Source of the DNA: Pontibacter aquaedesilientis
GTDB taxonomy: Bacteria > Bacteroidota > Bacteroidia > Cytophagales > Hymenobacteraceae
Direction of reading: 5' to 3'
DNA: 64,000 bases
NCBI RefSeq assembly: GCF_014773225.1
Contig: NZ_JACXAJ010000001.1
Coordinates: 744,001-808,000, forward strand
A program made the translations under genes and the position numbers. Positions 42,958-52,802 of the stretch are shown piece by piece. The notes under the pieces are model-generated. The model saw nothing but the letters and a program-made list of their open reading frames with translations. It did no database searches and was not told where the DNA came from. The number at the start of each line of letters is the position of its first letter. The first letter of the stretch is position 1.

Positions 42958-43070
42958 TTGATATTCTATAGGGACAGGTCGCGACCTTTTCGAATCATGC
43001 ACCCAACAATTTAACAATTAGCAATTAACAATTCCTCTATTCACTCAATCACCCATTCAACATTACCCCT

Positions 43071-45959
43071 GTGCAGACCTTTCTTGAGCTAACAGCCAAA
43101 TACGTTTACGAGAAGTATAAGGAGAATATCAGCGAGTTGTGCATTATCCTGCCGTCGCGTCGTGCGAGTTTCTTCTTTAAGAATGCGCTGGCGCAGGCGG
43201 CCCCGGAGCCCATCTGGTCGCCGGAGGTATCTGGTATGGAGGATTTTATTACCCGCCTGGCCAAGACGGATGTGCTGGAGCCTATTAACCTGCAACTGGA
43301 ACTGTATGACCTGATGCGGGAACAGGACCCAACGCTGGACTTCGACCAGTTTGTGACCTGGGGCGGCACCCTGCTGGACGACTTCAGCCGGATAGACCAG
43401 AACCTGGTGGACACAAGTAAGCTGTTTGAGTACCTTAGCGAGGCCAAGGCGTTGGAGCGTTGGGACCCGAAGCACCTGGGTACGGAGCTCTCTCCTACCA
43501 TGAAAAAGTACTTCAGCCTGTGGGACAACATCGAAAAAACTTACCATAACCTGAAAAAACGCCTGTTGGAAAACAAGCAGGCCTATACCGGAATGGCCTT
43601 TCGGAAGGTGGCCGAGGGCATCGAAGGTATAGCCAAAGACCCAGGCTGTGCGCAGTACATTTTCATTGGTCTGAATGCATTGACCAACTCCGAGGAAAAA
43701 ATCATCAGAACATTGCTAAAGCACAACAAAGCCGAAGTGCTGTTCGACTCGGATGATTTTTACATGGACGAAGGCACGCCGAACCGGGCGGGTAGCTTTT
43801 TGCGAAAGTATAAGAGCACCTGGAAACTGGAAGAATGGCGGTGGCAGCAGAATCTGCTGCTGACTGATGAGAAGGAAATCAACGTGATCGGGGTGGCCAA
43901 TGCAAGTATGCAAGGCAAACTGGCGGGACAACTGCTGCAGGAGATTCGCCAGCAGGACAAGCATGCGCAGGTGGCCATCATTCTGCCTGACGAGACCCTG
44001 CTCCTGCCGGTGCTGCATTCTATACCCGACGAGGTGCCCAACTACAACGTAACCATGGGTTTGAGCTTCAAGGGTACGCCGCTTTACAACCTCATCGACC
44101 TGCTATTCGATGTGCACCTGACGGGGGTGACACAGTTGCAGGAGTCCGGTTACAAGGTATACCAGTACCATCACCTCACCGTGACCAAACTGCTCACGCA
44201 CCCCTTCATCCGAAGGTATGAGCTATACCTGAGCGAGCAGCCGGAGCAGGAAAAACACCACGGTTTTATACAACGGGTGCTCGACCTGATCGTGCAGGAC
44301 AACCGGGTGCTCATCACGGCAAACGACCTGCTGAAAATGGGCGGCCACCAGCCGCTCTTCGAAACGCTGTTTACAAGCTGGCGCGATTGCGACGACATCA
44401 TTGCCTCCCTGTATAAGCTGATCGACCTGCTGCGGGAGGTATACAGCCACCAGCCCAATACCATCGAGACAGAGTACCTCTACATTTTCTATACCATCGT
44501 CAAGCGCCTCGACACCATATTCGATTGTCGGGAGCAGAAGATTTCGGTACGCAGTTTCCGGAAGTTCCTCAATGAGCTGATCGGTTCGCAGCGCCTCCCT
44601 TTCAGCGGGGAGCCTATTTCGGATGTGCAGATCATGGGTATGCTCGAGACCCGTGCGCTCGATTTTGAGAACCTGATCATTCTGTCGGTGAACGAGAATA
44701 CCTTGCCGGCTCCCAAGCGACACGAGTCGCTGATGCCTTACGATGTGCTGAAACAGTTTGGGCTGCCAACCTATGCCGAAACCGAAGGCGCCATGGCCTA
44801 TAATTTCTACCGGTTGTTGCAGCGGGCCAAGCGCGTGAACCTATTGTATGTGCTGCCTTCCGATACCTATGGCTCCGGTGAAAAGAGCCGCTTTATTCTG
44901 CAGCTGCAGAACGACCTCGCCTTCCGAAACCCAGGTATAAAGTTCCGTGACCTGACCGCCGCCGTCGAGCAGCAGCAGACCCGGAAATATGATGAGGACA
45001 TCGTGATACAGAAGGACTCACAGACGCAGGAGCAGCTCAGGAAAGAACTCCAACGCGGCCTATACCCTTCTCATCTCAACATGTATATCAATTGTTCGCT
45101 GCAGTATTACTTCAGCCGGATCGCCAAAATACGGGAAATGGACGAAGTGGAAGAGCAGCTCGGGGCCGACCAGTTTGGCACCATTGTGCACCAGGTACTC
45201 GAGGATTTTTTCCGGCCATTTGAGCAGAACGGGCAGCCGATTGAGCAGCAACACGTCAGGCTAATGCTGGCGCAGCTAAGCGACAAGGTGGAGTCGGAGT
45301 TCAGGAAAGTAACCCGCGGTGCCACACCCGAGCGCGGCATGAATTACCTGCTTTACAAAGTGGCGGTGCAGGTGCTGGAGAAGTACCTGGAGAGCCTGTT
45401 GGAGTCGAAGGACGAACTGCCGCTCTATGTGCTGCGACTGGAAGAGCAGCTGGAAGCCACGCTGCAGGTGCGGGTGGGTGACGAGCTTATACCTGTGAAA
45501 GTAGCCGGAAAAGCCGACCGCATCGACCTGAAAGGCAACGAGCTGCGGGTGATCGACTACAAGACCGGCAAAGTGGAACGGGCACAGGTAACGGTGAAGC
45601 CCGACGATGTGGCGCTGCACTTCACTACCGACCCCAAATACGACAAAGCCCGCCAACTGTGGCTCTATCAGTACATCCTGCAGCGCAACTTGCAGCAGGC
45701 TCCGCAAAACATACTCCGCAACGCCCGGCATGTATCACCGCAAAGCATCGTAGCGAAGTCAGGCATTCTATCTTTCCGAAACCTGGATGCGGGAGTGCTA
45801 TCGGCTAACTTCCCGTTTGAGGATGACTTTATACCTGTTTCCGAAGGTTTGTTCTCCAAATTCGTGAACCGCCTGCTGGATCCGGAGGAACCTTTCCGTA
45901 AAACCAAAGATCTGGAGGTTTGCCAATACTGTCCGTATCGGGGTATTTGTGCGCGATAG
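43071..45959 (+). CDS. PD-(D/E)XK nuclease, AddB-like, with Fe-S cysteines
   Basis: 962 residues from GTG 43071. N-terminal inactive-helicase-like part (CIILPSRRASFFFKNAL), later RecB-family nuclease core: IDLKGNELRVIDYKTGK (D...D.K) with Gln/Tyr in QLWLYQYIL. Four Cys fit an iron-sulfur cluster: one in YINCSLQYYF and three at the C-terminus (CQYCPYRGIC). This is the AddB layout. Partner of the AddA-like protein upstream. Confidence 0.88.
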   Translation: MQTFLELTAKYVYEKYKENISELCIILPSRRASFFFKNALAQAAPEPIWSPEVSGMEDFITRLAKTDVLEPINLQLELYDLMREQDPTLDFDQFVTWGGTLLDDFSRIDQNLVDTSKLFEYLSEAKALERWDPKHLGTELSPTMKKYFSLWDNIEKTYHNLKKRLLENKQAYTGMAFRKVAEGIEGIAKDPGCAQYIFIGLNALTNSEEKIIRTLLKHNKAEVLFDSDDFYMDEGTPNRAGSFLRKYKSTWKLEEWRWQQNLLLTDEKEINVIGVANASMQGKLAGQLLQEIRQQDKHAQVAIILPDETLLLPVLHSIPDEVPNYNVTMGLSFKGTPLYNLIDLLFDVHLTGVTQLQESGYKVYQYHHLTVTKLLTHPFIRRYELYLSEQPEQEKHHGFIQRVLDLIVQDNRVLITANDLLKMGGHQPLFETLFTSWRDCDDIIASLYKLIDLLREVYSHQPNTIETEYLYIFYTIVKRLDTIFDCREQKISVRSFRKFLNELIGSQRLPFSGEPISDVQIMGMLETRALDFENLIILSVNENTLPAPKRHESLMPYDVLKQFGLPTYAETEGAMAYNFYRLLQRAKRVNLLYVLPSDTYGSGEKSRFILQLQNDLAFRNPGIKFRDLTAAVEQQQTRKYDEDIVIQKDSQTQEQLRKELQRGLYPSHLNMYINCSLQYYFSRIAKIREMDEVEEQLGADQFGTIVHQVLEDFFRPFEQNGQPIEQQHVRLMLAQLSDKVESEFRKVTRGATPERGMNYLLYKVAVQVLEKYLESLLESKDELPLYVLRLEEQLEATLQVRVGDELIPVKVAGKADRIDLKGNELRVIDYKTGKVERAQVTVKPDDVALHFTTDPKYDKARQLWLYQYILQRNLQQAPQNILRNARHVSPQSIVAKSGILSFRNLDAGVLSANFPFEDDFIPVSEGLFSKFVNRLLDPEEPFRKTKDLEVCQYCPYRGICAR

Positions 45960-46139
45960 CAAAACTTATTATCGATGAGGTTTCCGGGTCTAAGGTAAAT
46001 ATTTAATTGCGTATGCAACTTCATACTTGGTTTAATACGCACACCCAAAGCCTAAATTCATTGCCTTTTATGAAACTCAATTGTCTACGCTCATCAAATT
46101 TTTAGTACTTTAGATGACAAAATCTATAAATAAGGAAGT

Positions 46140-46694
46140 ATGAAGAGACTTATACTTATTTGCCTGGTGTGGTGTCATGCCGGGAATTTGCTCGGGCAGG
46201 ATTACATTTCACACTCAAATTATGCTAGCCGGATAGTTTCTATAGCAGAACCTTTACTGCCAATAACTGAATTTGCTGTTGTGGTAGATACTGTCTCTGA
46301 TTCGGAAGTCCCTGTGGAAGTATTAGCGGAATTTATTGATAGCCAACACGCTGACTCCATCCTGCATGCCTTGGGAAAACAGAATGCCAGGCTATATTTT
46401 AAACGGCCGGCTGTTTTCACTGCATCGGCTTTAGGTACTACTTTGGGTATACTAACCGCCGGTATTACGCTTGCAGTCCCCATTGCACTGGCTGCTCTTC
46501 CTGCAAAGGTCAAGGATAAGGATATACCAGACCAGTACCTGGCACAAAACCCAAGCTACATGGCAGGTTATACCGCGGAGGCAAAAAAACGCAAAAGAAT
46601 AACAGTACTTAAAGGAACCGGGGTAGGCGTATTGGGTGCTGGTGCACTGGTCGGAGCATTTTATATGATGATTTCGTCTCTTTCGCACATTTAA
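46140..46694 (+). CDS. Exported protein with a glycine-rich hydrophobic hairpin
   Basis: 184 residues. Signal peptide (1-19, ending LLGQ), a soluble stretch to about 90, then two hydrophobic Gly/Ala-rich segments (about 95-118 and 157-180) around a basic loop EAKKRKRITVLKGTG. No family recognised. Single gene. Confidence 0.65.
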   Translation: MKRLILICLVWCHAGNLLGQDYISHSNYASRIVSIAEPLLPITEFAVVVDTVSDSEVPVEVLAEFIDSQHADSILHALGKQNARLYFKRPAVFTASALGTTLGILTAGITLAVPIALAALPAKVKDKDIPDQYLAQNPSYMAGYTAEAKKRKRITVLKGTGVGVLGAGALVGAFYMMISSLSHI

Positions 46695-46769
46695 ACTCCG
46701 CTATTTTGCCTGGCAAACCTACCCTTTCCTGATCTGGTCAGGAAAATCACCTTTTACCAAATTTTGTTT

Positions 46770-46835
46770 ATGAAAAGATTCGTCATTTCCGACAGCCACG
46801 GGGATACAAAGCTACGGTCTCATACATTACTTTAA
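46770..46835 (+). pseudogene. Truncated start of a metallophosphoesterase gene
   Basis: 21 codons from ATG 46770: MKRFVISDSHGD is the first metal motif of calcineurin-like phosphoesterases (usual FVISDIHGD), then 9 more residues and a TAA. Nothing of the rest of the domain follows. Looks like a remnant left by a deletion; a chance short ORF is less likely given the motif. Confidence 0.5.
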
Positions 46836-46935
46836 AAAAATATTATTTCTGAATATAGTCTTGCTTAGATACTATCATCAACAGGTAATTAACTTTTAAC
46901 CTTCACTCATTTTTCGTAATATCGGGTTTTAACAT

Positions 46936-48024
46936 ATGCCGGTAAAACTTTTAGCCTTGCGTACATCCATACTGACTTTTCTCTTCTTACTTATCTCAAT
47001 CTATACCTTCGGGCAAAGCGCCAATCTGCAGGTAGTGGCTTTGCCAGGCGATGGTGTCTATACCTTGCTGCGCCGTCACGGACTCAATCCTTCGGAGCAC
47101 CTGAGCAAATTTATGGAGCTTAACAAAGAGCGGTTTGGCAAGGACAACGGCCTTATTGCTGGCAAGGAATATACCTTACCCGAACTAACTAAAGCCAGCA
47201 GCTCAGCAGCGCCAGCCACTACTGGCCCCTCTCCTGCTATTGCGAAAGAAACAGCTGCAAGTTCACCGGCCAAGTCAACTTCGCGAGTGCTCGATATACC
47301 CTTGTTCGGCGATAAATACTCTCGTGTGGAAGTTAAGGATGATAAGTTAAAAGGGGCGGTCTATTATCTGAGTTCAGGACACGGCGGCCCTGACCCTGGG
47401 GCGGTTGGTAAGTATGGCAGCAACGACCTGGCCGAAGATGAGTACGCTTACGATGTGACCATCCGGCTGGCCCGTGTACTGATGGAGCATGGCGCAACGG
47501 TTTACATGATCATTCAAGACCCAGATGACGGTATTCGCGACGAAGGTGTCCTGAAAATGGACCGTGATGAAGTAACCTATCCAAAGCAGAAGATACCACT
47601 AAACCACAGCGCCCGGCTACGCCAGCGCACGAACGCTGTCAATGGTTTATACCTCAAGCATAAAGGGGCTTACCAGCGTATGCTAGCCATCCATGTAGAC
47701 AGCCGCAGCGAAAGCCAGAACATCGACGTGTTTTTTTACCATCACGAAAACAGCAAAGACGGGGAGCAACTGGCCAAGAATATCCACCAGACCTTTACGA
47801 ATAAATACAAGCGCTATCAGCCTAACCGCGATTATTCCGGCAATGTATCGCAGCGTAGCAGCTTGTATGTGGTCAAATATACCCATCCGCCAACCGTATT
47901 TATTGAGCTCGGCAACATCCGCAACGACAAGGACCAGCGCCGCTTTGTGATCTCAGACAACAGGCAGGCCCTGGCTAACTGGATTTACGAAGGCCTGCTT
48001 TCCGATTACAGTGCTGAAAAATAA
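46936..48024 (+). CDS. N-acetylmuramoyl-L-alanine amidase (Amidase_3)
   Basis: 362 residues. Signal peptide (ending TFGQS), a LysM-like segment (about 30-85, GDGVYTLLRRHGLNPSEHLSKFMELNK), an Ala/Ser/Pro linker, then the zinc amidase domain: SSGHGGPDPGAVG (first His), DLAEDEYAYDV (Glu), LAIHVDS (second His), and a C-terminal EL.NIRN. It would cut the stem peptide from muramic acid in peptidoglycan. Confidence 0.88.
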   Translation: MPVKLLALRTSILTFLFLLISIYTFGQSANLQVVALPGDGVYTLLRRHGLNPSEHLSKFMELNKERFGKDNGLIAGKEYTLPELTKASSSAAPATTGPSPAIAKETAASSPAKSTSRVLDIPLFGDKYSRVEVKDDKLKGAVYYLSSGHGGPDPGAVGKYGSNDLAEDEYAYDVTIRLARVLMEHGATVYMIIQDPDDGIRDEGVLKMDRDEVTYPKQKIPLNHSARLRQRTNAVNGLYLKHKGAYQRMLAIHVDSRSESQNIDVFFYHHENSKDGEQLAKNIHQTFTNKYKRYQPNRDYSGNVSQRSSLYVVKYTHPPTVFIELGNIRNDKDQRRFVISDNRQALANWIYEGLLSDYSAEK

Positions 48025-48095
48025 TCTACTGGCTAGGTATAAATCTTAATTATACCCTTAACTCGCGGGCTACAATTGTGTTAAGGAGATTTTTG

Positions 48096-49352
48096 CTAGA
48101 GTACCTCTTTCACCAATTTTCTGCTGCCGTCTATTTTGTGGCCATACCGGAGACCCAGAATCTCGGCGATAACCGGATACACGTCCACACTTTCGAATGA
48201 TGGAATTTTGCGTCCTTTCCTGAAAGCCGGGCCCCAGGCATAGAAGGTGGCGTGCATTTCCTTTACTTCTGTCGCATCGTAGCCATGTGTGCCCGGTGAT
48301 GGCTTGCGCGCAGAGAAGTGAAATACTTTGGGGGCATCCGCCAGCAAGAGTATGTCGCCTATGCGGCAGTACTTATCATCCTTCCGGCCATAGTGCAGGT
48401 ACCTGGGCATGTTTCGCTTGCGGTATACCTTGTAATCTTCTGCGTCTTTCTTTAGCTGCTTATAAGTGCTTCTGATAGCGCTTTTATCTTTTGCGTGCAG
48501 CTCCACCATTACATCTCCGCTCGAAACGATAAACTTGGATGTGTCGATAGCCGCAGGAAGTGACAACGTGTTTTCTGTGTCAATGTGGAGCATGCCGTGG
48601 TCCGATAAAAACACATAGTTCACCGGCAGGCCTGTTGTTGCTACCGCCTCTGTCAGCTGCCGGATCTGTTCGTCCAGCTCCAGCACAGCCTGTCGGGTTT
48701 CGGGTGCTTCAGGCCCGTAGCGGTGTCCGGCGTGGTCTACTGCCGGTAAGTAAATGGTGATCAGGTGCGGGCGGCGCTCTTCAGGCAGGTTTAGCCAGTC
48801 CACTACTGTTTTGATGCGGCTTTCTACCGGAATTACCTCACTGTACTGGTAATGGTAGGTAGGCAATACTCCCTGAATAGGCGCCTCGGAGCCTACCCAG
48901 AAAAAGCTGGCTGACAACATCTGCTGCTGCTCGGCCAGCACCCAGAGCGGTGTGCCGCCATACCAGCTGCCATCCTCCACTTTGCTGCGATCGCGCACGG
49001 TATAATACTCCTGACGCTTCGGGTCGTAGAAATAATTATTGATCAGGCCATGGCTGGCTGGATAAAGACCCGTTACGATCGAGTAATGGTTCGGGAAGGT
49101 TTTGGATGGAAACGCCGGAAGCATCGATTCGGCCTGCACGCCTTGCTCACGCAGCGCGATTAGTTTTTTGGCCTGGTACTTATCTGCGTAATCGTACCGG
49201 AAGCCGTCAGCCGATATAAGGATAACATAGGGCTTCTCCTGTTGCGAAGCACTGTTATACCTGCCTGTTATAACACGCTGCAACGTGTCTGCCTGGGCGA
49301 AAGCCTGTACTTGGACAAACAGGCAGCATATCAGAGTAATAAATGGTTTCAT
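48096..49352 (-). CDS. Ectonucleotide pyrophosphatase/phosphodiesterase-like enzyme (NPP, alkaline phosphatase superfamily)
   Basis: 418 residues with a signal peptide (ending AFAQ). Metal and nucleophile motifs: LISADGFR (Asp), PSKTFPNHYS with nucleophile Thr, DHAGHRYGP, and FLSDHGM (Asp-His). Length and layout fit bacterial NPPs, which split phosphodiester or pyrophosphate bonds in the periplasm. Single gene. Confidence 0.9.
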   Translation of the reverse strand: MKPFITLICCLFVQVQAFAQADTLQRVITGRYNSASQQEKPYVILISADGFRYDYADKYQAKKLIALREQGVQAESMLPAFPSKTFPNHYSIVTGLYPASHGLINNYFYDPKRQEYYTVRDRSKVEDGSWYGGTPLWVLAEQQQMLSASFFWVGSEAPIQGVLPTYHYQYSEVIPVESRIKTVVDWLNLPEERRPHLITIYLPAVDHAGHRYGPEAPETRQAVLELDEQIRQLTEAVATTGLPVNYVFLSDHGMLHIDTENTLSLPAAIDTSKFIVSSGDVMVELHAKDKSAIRSTYKQLKKDAEDYKVYRKRNMPRYLHYGRKDDKYCRIGDILLLADAPKVFHFSARKPSPGTHGYDATEVKEMHATFYAWGPAFRKGRKIPSFESVDVYPVIAEILGLRYGHKIDGSRKLVKEVL

Positions 49353-49547
49353 GGGGCTAAGATAGCCGAAAAGCTCCTTTTCGCACAGCGCCGCAAAATA
49401 TTATACCGCCAAATTAACACACTTGGCCTTGCTGCAGGTATAGCTCTGCTAAGTAAATAGGCCTAGGTATGTGCTTCATCAAGAGATCGTTGTCAATAAT
49501 CCGTACAACTGACAAAATGCTTTGCGCTCCATACAAATCAGGATGAC

Positions 49548-50927
49548 ATGCTTCAGGACCCTTCCCCGATCTCGCTCACGTTTCTGGGCGGAGCAGGCAC
49601 CGTAACCGGCTCTAAAATATTGCTCAAAAACGATCAGCATCAGGTCCTGATCGACTGCGGGCTCTTCCAGGGAATCAAGCAATTGCGCTTGCTCAACTGG
49701 CAGGAGTTGCCGCTGGATGTCACGCAACTGGACGCCATTATACTCACCCACGGACACCTGGACCATTGTGGCTACCTGCCGGTGTTGGCCAAGGACGGGT
49801 ATACAGGGCCCATCTATGCCACAGCCCCTACCCGCGACGTAACCGAGATTATATTGCGCGACAGTGCCAAGATTCAGGAGGAAGACGCATCCGAAGCAAA
49901 CCGCCAGGGCTACTCGCGACACCACCCTGCCAAGCCACTCTATACCTCCGACGATGTTGACCTGACCATGCCGCTGTTCGAAACGCACGAGGACGAGCAG
50001 TGGGTGATCATCAATGAGGATTTTAAATTCTGCTTCCGTAAGAGCGGTCATATTCTGGGTTCCGTTTTTGTTGAACTGCAATGCAAGGGCCGTAAAATTG
50101 TTTTCTCAGGTGATATTGGCCGGCGTAAGCCCCTGCTCATGGACCCGCCCAAATTCATAAAAGAGGCAGACTATCTGGTGCTGGAATCAACTTACGGGGA
50201 TCGGTTGCATGAGCAGATGTCGCCCTACGACGAGTTGCAGGAAGTGGTGAACCATACTTATGAGAAAGGTGGCACGCTTGTAATACCTAGCTTTGCGGTG
50301 GAGCGTGCCCAGGAATTACTGCTGCTGCTCAACACCTTGCGTGAAGATCGAAGCATACCGGCTATACCTGTTTACCTCGATACTCCCATGGGGATAGACG
50401 TGACAGAGCTATACCTGCATCACCGCAATTGGCACAGCCTGACGGATTCGGAGTGCCGCACTATGATGCACAACGTGCATGTGATCCGGGAATTTCAGCA
50501 GTCCCTGCGCGTGCTTGATAACAGGGGTCCAAAGATCGTGATTGCCGGGAGTGGCATGGTGACCGGAGGACGTGTGCTCTATTACCTGAAACGGTTGCTG
50601 GATGATGAAACGAGTACCATTTTGCTGGTAGGGTATCAGGCGCCGGGAACACGGGGAAATCTGCTTGCAAGTGGCGCTACAGAGATTAAGATGCAAGGAG
50701 ATTACTACCAGGTAAAAGCCGATATACGCCAGATATCCTCCCTCTCTGCGCACGCCGACCAGGCTGAACTGCTGTGGTGGCTTGGCCATTTTAAGGAAGC
50801 CCCGCAGCAGGTATTCTTGAATCACGGGGAGGCACAGGCACTGGATGCATTGCGGCTTAAGATAACCGATTCGTTAGGTTGGAATTGCACGATTGCTGAA
50901 ATGGGAATTTCCTATGAGCTTAACTGA
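49548..50927 (+). CDS. MBL-fold/beta-CASP metallohydrolase (CPSF73-like)
   Basis: 459 residues. Metallo-beta-lactamase motif THGHLDHCGYLP (His68, His70, Asp72, His73), later FSGDIGR, the beta-CASP region (IPSFAVERAQELLL...GSGMVTGGRVLYYL) and the C-terminal SAHADQAELLWWL with the last His. Bacterial relatives are RNases or RNA-processing enzymes of the CPSF73/YSH1 type. RNA cleavage is inferred. Confidence 0.9.
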   Translation: MLQDPSPISLTFLGGAGTVTGSKILLKNDQHQVLIDCGLFQGIKQLRLLNWQELPLDVTQLDAIILTHGHLDHCGYLPVLAKDGYTGPIYATAPTRDVTEIILRDSAKIQEEDASEANRQGYSRHHPAKPLYTSDDVDLTMPLFETHEDEQWVIINEDFKFCFRKSGHILGSVFVELQCKGRKIVFSGDIGRRKPLLMDPPKFIKEADYLVLESTYGDRLHEQMSPYDELQEVVNHTYEKGGTLVIPSFAVERAQELLLLLNTLREDRSIPAIPVYLDTPMGIDVTELYLHHRNWHSLTDSECRTMMHNVHVIREFQQSLRVLDNRGPKIVIAGSGMVTGGRVLYYLKRLLDDETSTILLVGYQAPGTRGNLLASGATEIKMQGDYYQVKADIRQISSLSAHADQAELLWWLGHFKEAPQQVFLNHGEAQALDALRLKITDSLGWNCTIAEMGISYELN

Positions 50928-50941
50928 AAAGTGCTTGTGCC

Positions 50942-51403
50942 TTATTTAATGAACAACCGCTTGTCAAACTCAAATGGGCCAGTAGCCAACAGTCTTATCT
51001 TGCTGAAATCTGGATGCCTCGGATTGACAAGGAAGTTAAAAGTGCCTTGCACGGTAGCCGAGGGTACTTTCAGCACCAGGTAATCGCCTTGAGTCACGAA
51101 CTTGTCTCCCATCTCTTGCGTCACATTGGCATGGGGGAAAGACTTCCAAGTATCAGGCAGGTCCGCCTCCCTTATTTCCTGCCGAGGAATATCGTCCGGT
51201 ATCTCAATCTGCACCAGGTGATAGTCTTTGGGTATGATACCCAGGGGCATGTGCACGGCCACCTCTACGGCGCAGAGCGCAATGGATTCGCTGGTGTACA
51301 GCATGGCAGTGCCTTTGCTGTTCCAGCGTCCCCCCGCCAATTCGGCGCCTTTCCCTGACAGGTCGTTCCGGTATGTACCTTTGCTGAGGCGGTATACGAT
51401 CAT
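50942..51403 (-). CDS. RES-domain toxin
   Basis: 153 residues. RES family pattern: VYRLSKGTYRNDLSGKGAELAGGRWNSKG with conserved Arg, then TSESIALCAVEVAVH with Glu, and a Ser/Asn region near the C-terminus. RES toxins destroy NAD+. Its ATG overlaps the end of the antitoxin gene by 4 bases (ATGA), the usual order for RES-Xre pairs. Confidence 0.9.
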   Translation of the reverse strand: MIVYRLSKGTYRNDLSGKGAELAGGRWNSKGTAMLYTSESIALCAVEVAVHMPLGIIPKDYHLVQIEIPDDIPRQEIREADLPDTWKSFPHANVTQEMGDKFVTQGDYLVLKVPSATVQGTFNFLVNPRHPDFSKIRLLATGPFEFDKRLFIK

Positions 51404-51828
51404 GCCAGCACGCCGTGTTCGATGCGGGTCAGTTCGTCGCGCATCAGGCCGATGCCAAACGTACTGTCCAGCAATTCCTTAGGGCGTATACCTCCCAATG
51501 CGATGTTCTTTGCTTCCAGCCAGGCATCAAAATTATCCTTGTCGCCAAACACCGCTATGCCCTTGTTGTAGACCAGTGTAATTTCCAGGATTTTCTCAGA
51601 GTGAAGGGGATCGAACTTGCGCTGCTCTTTTCTATACCTTTGGAACGTGCGCTCAGACAGGTGCAGGTAGGAAGACCACTCGCTGGTACTGAAAGGGCTC
51701 TTGTCGGCGATGCTCTGAAACAAGGTATACTTTATACCTTCGCGTACCGTGCTGATCAGCATAAACACATCTCTGTCGTCAATCAACCCATAATGGATGC
51801 TTTCGTCTATCTTTAAGGCTCGTCCCAT
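51400..51828 (-). CDS. Xre/MbcA/ParS-type antitoxin
   Basis: 142 residues. N-terminal helix-turn-helix-like region (TSEWSSYLHLSERTFQRYRKEQRKFDPLHSEKILEI) and C-terminal DUF2384 part (AVFGDKDNFDAWLEAKNIALGGIRPKELLDSTFGIGLM), the standard antitoxin for RES toxins. It would bind its own promoter and the toxin. Confidence 0.9.
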   Translation of the reverse strand: MGRALKIDESIHYGLIDDRDVFMLISTVREGIKYTLFQSIADKSPFSTSEWSSYLHLSERTFQRYRKEQRKFDPLHSEKILEITLVYNKGIAVFGDKDNFDAWLEAKNIALGGIRPKELLDSTFGIGLMRDELTRIEHGVLA

Positions 51829-51841
51829 ACGTATCTTTTTA

Positions 51842-51849
51842 CAAATATA
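51842..51849 (-). promoter_or_regulatory. Possible -7 element of the antitoxin-toxin operon
   Basis: CAAATATA is TATATTTG on the minus strand, exact TAnnTTTG, 13 bases before the start codon. The leader would be very short; no clear -33. Confidence 0.4.
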
Positions 51850-52001
51850 CGAAATATGTCGCTTTTAATACGTCTCTTGTCGTGAATATTTAGAAATTCT
51901 GAAATTAGGTTATGCAGCCATCTTGAGTTTTAAGGAATAAACAGGTAAGGCACTATTGGGGGTAGTTGTGCGTTAATAGCCTAACCAATTTAAAATAATA
52001 C

Positions 52002-52718
52002 ATGCAACGCTGGATTATCGCAGCCGGTATAGCAGCAACCATAGGCCTTGGTGCCTGTAGCTCGCAGAATGCCATTACTGAAAACAAACAGAACCCCATA
52101 CCTGAATACACGCTGGCCGATGTGGTGCCGGTTAAAAATCCTAATACGGTTCAGGAAAGGCAACAGCACAAAAAATTTTTGTATAAGAATATCAAGCGCT
52201 TTAAAAGCCGGCAGGCCGCCTCGGCCTATTACGCCATGGAAGCCAAGCGAAATTTCAACGAAGAGAAACTCGACTCTGCCAATTTCCTGTTTGGCCGCGC
52301 CTGGCTCATGGACAGCACCAACAACGATGTGTATTGGGGCTATGGCCTGGTATACGGCCAGCAGAAAGAGTTTGACAAAGCGCTTTTCATACTTTACAAG
52401 GCACTTGAGAAAGATCAGCATAATCCCAGATTGCTTACCGATGTCGCCACCAGTCACCTGGGTCGTTTCTATGCAGAAAGCAACCCCGAGGACCTGTTGC
52501 AAAGCAGGAAACTGCTCGAGAAAGCCATCAGGTTCGCACCCGAACAGGCAGCTGTTTACTACAAGCTCGCCATCAACAGTTATTATCTTCAGGAATATGG
52601 CAAGGCGTGGGAGTACCTGCACAAGAGCCTGAGCAAAGACCAAAGCCTGGTTGATGCTGGATTCATAGCCGCCTTACTGAAAAAACAACAAGACCCGGCC
52701 GGGAAATACCAGCGATAG
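52002..52718 (+). CDS. TPR-repeat lipoprotein (paralogue A)
   Basis: 238 residues. Lipobox (LGACS, Cys20). TPR-like helices from about 75 to 220 (EKLDSANFLFGRAWLMDSTNNDVYWGYGLVYGQQKEFDKALFILYKAL). Its order and motifs parallel the next gene almost throughout, including the end (WEYLHKSLSKD.../QDPAGK), so the two came from a duplication. Probably a periplasmic scaffold near OmpA. Confidence 0.75.
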   Translation: MQRWIIAAGIAATIGLGACSSQNAITENKQNPIPEYTLADVVPVKNPNTVQERQQHKKFLYKNIKRFKSRQAASAYYAMEAKRNFNEEKLDSANFLFGRAWLMDSTNNDVYWGYGLVYGQQKEFDKALFILYKALEKDQHNPRLLTDVATSHLGRFYAESNPEDLLQSRKLLEKAIRFAPEQAAVYYKLAINSYYLQEYGKAWEYLHKSLSKDQSLVDAGFIAALLKKQQDPAGKYQR

Positions 52719-52802
52719 CCCGGCCCTACACTTGTTAATTAATGCCTTGTAGTGTATTTTTAGATTTCAATACAAACCATAACATCATCTGAACTACACC
52801 GC

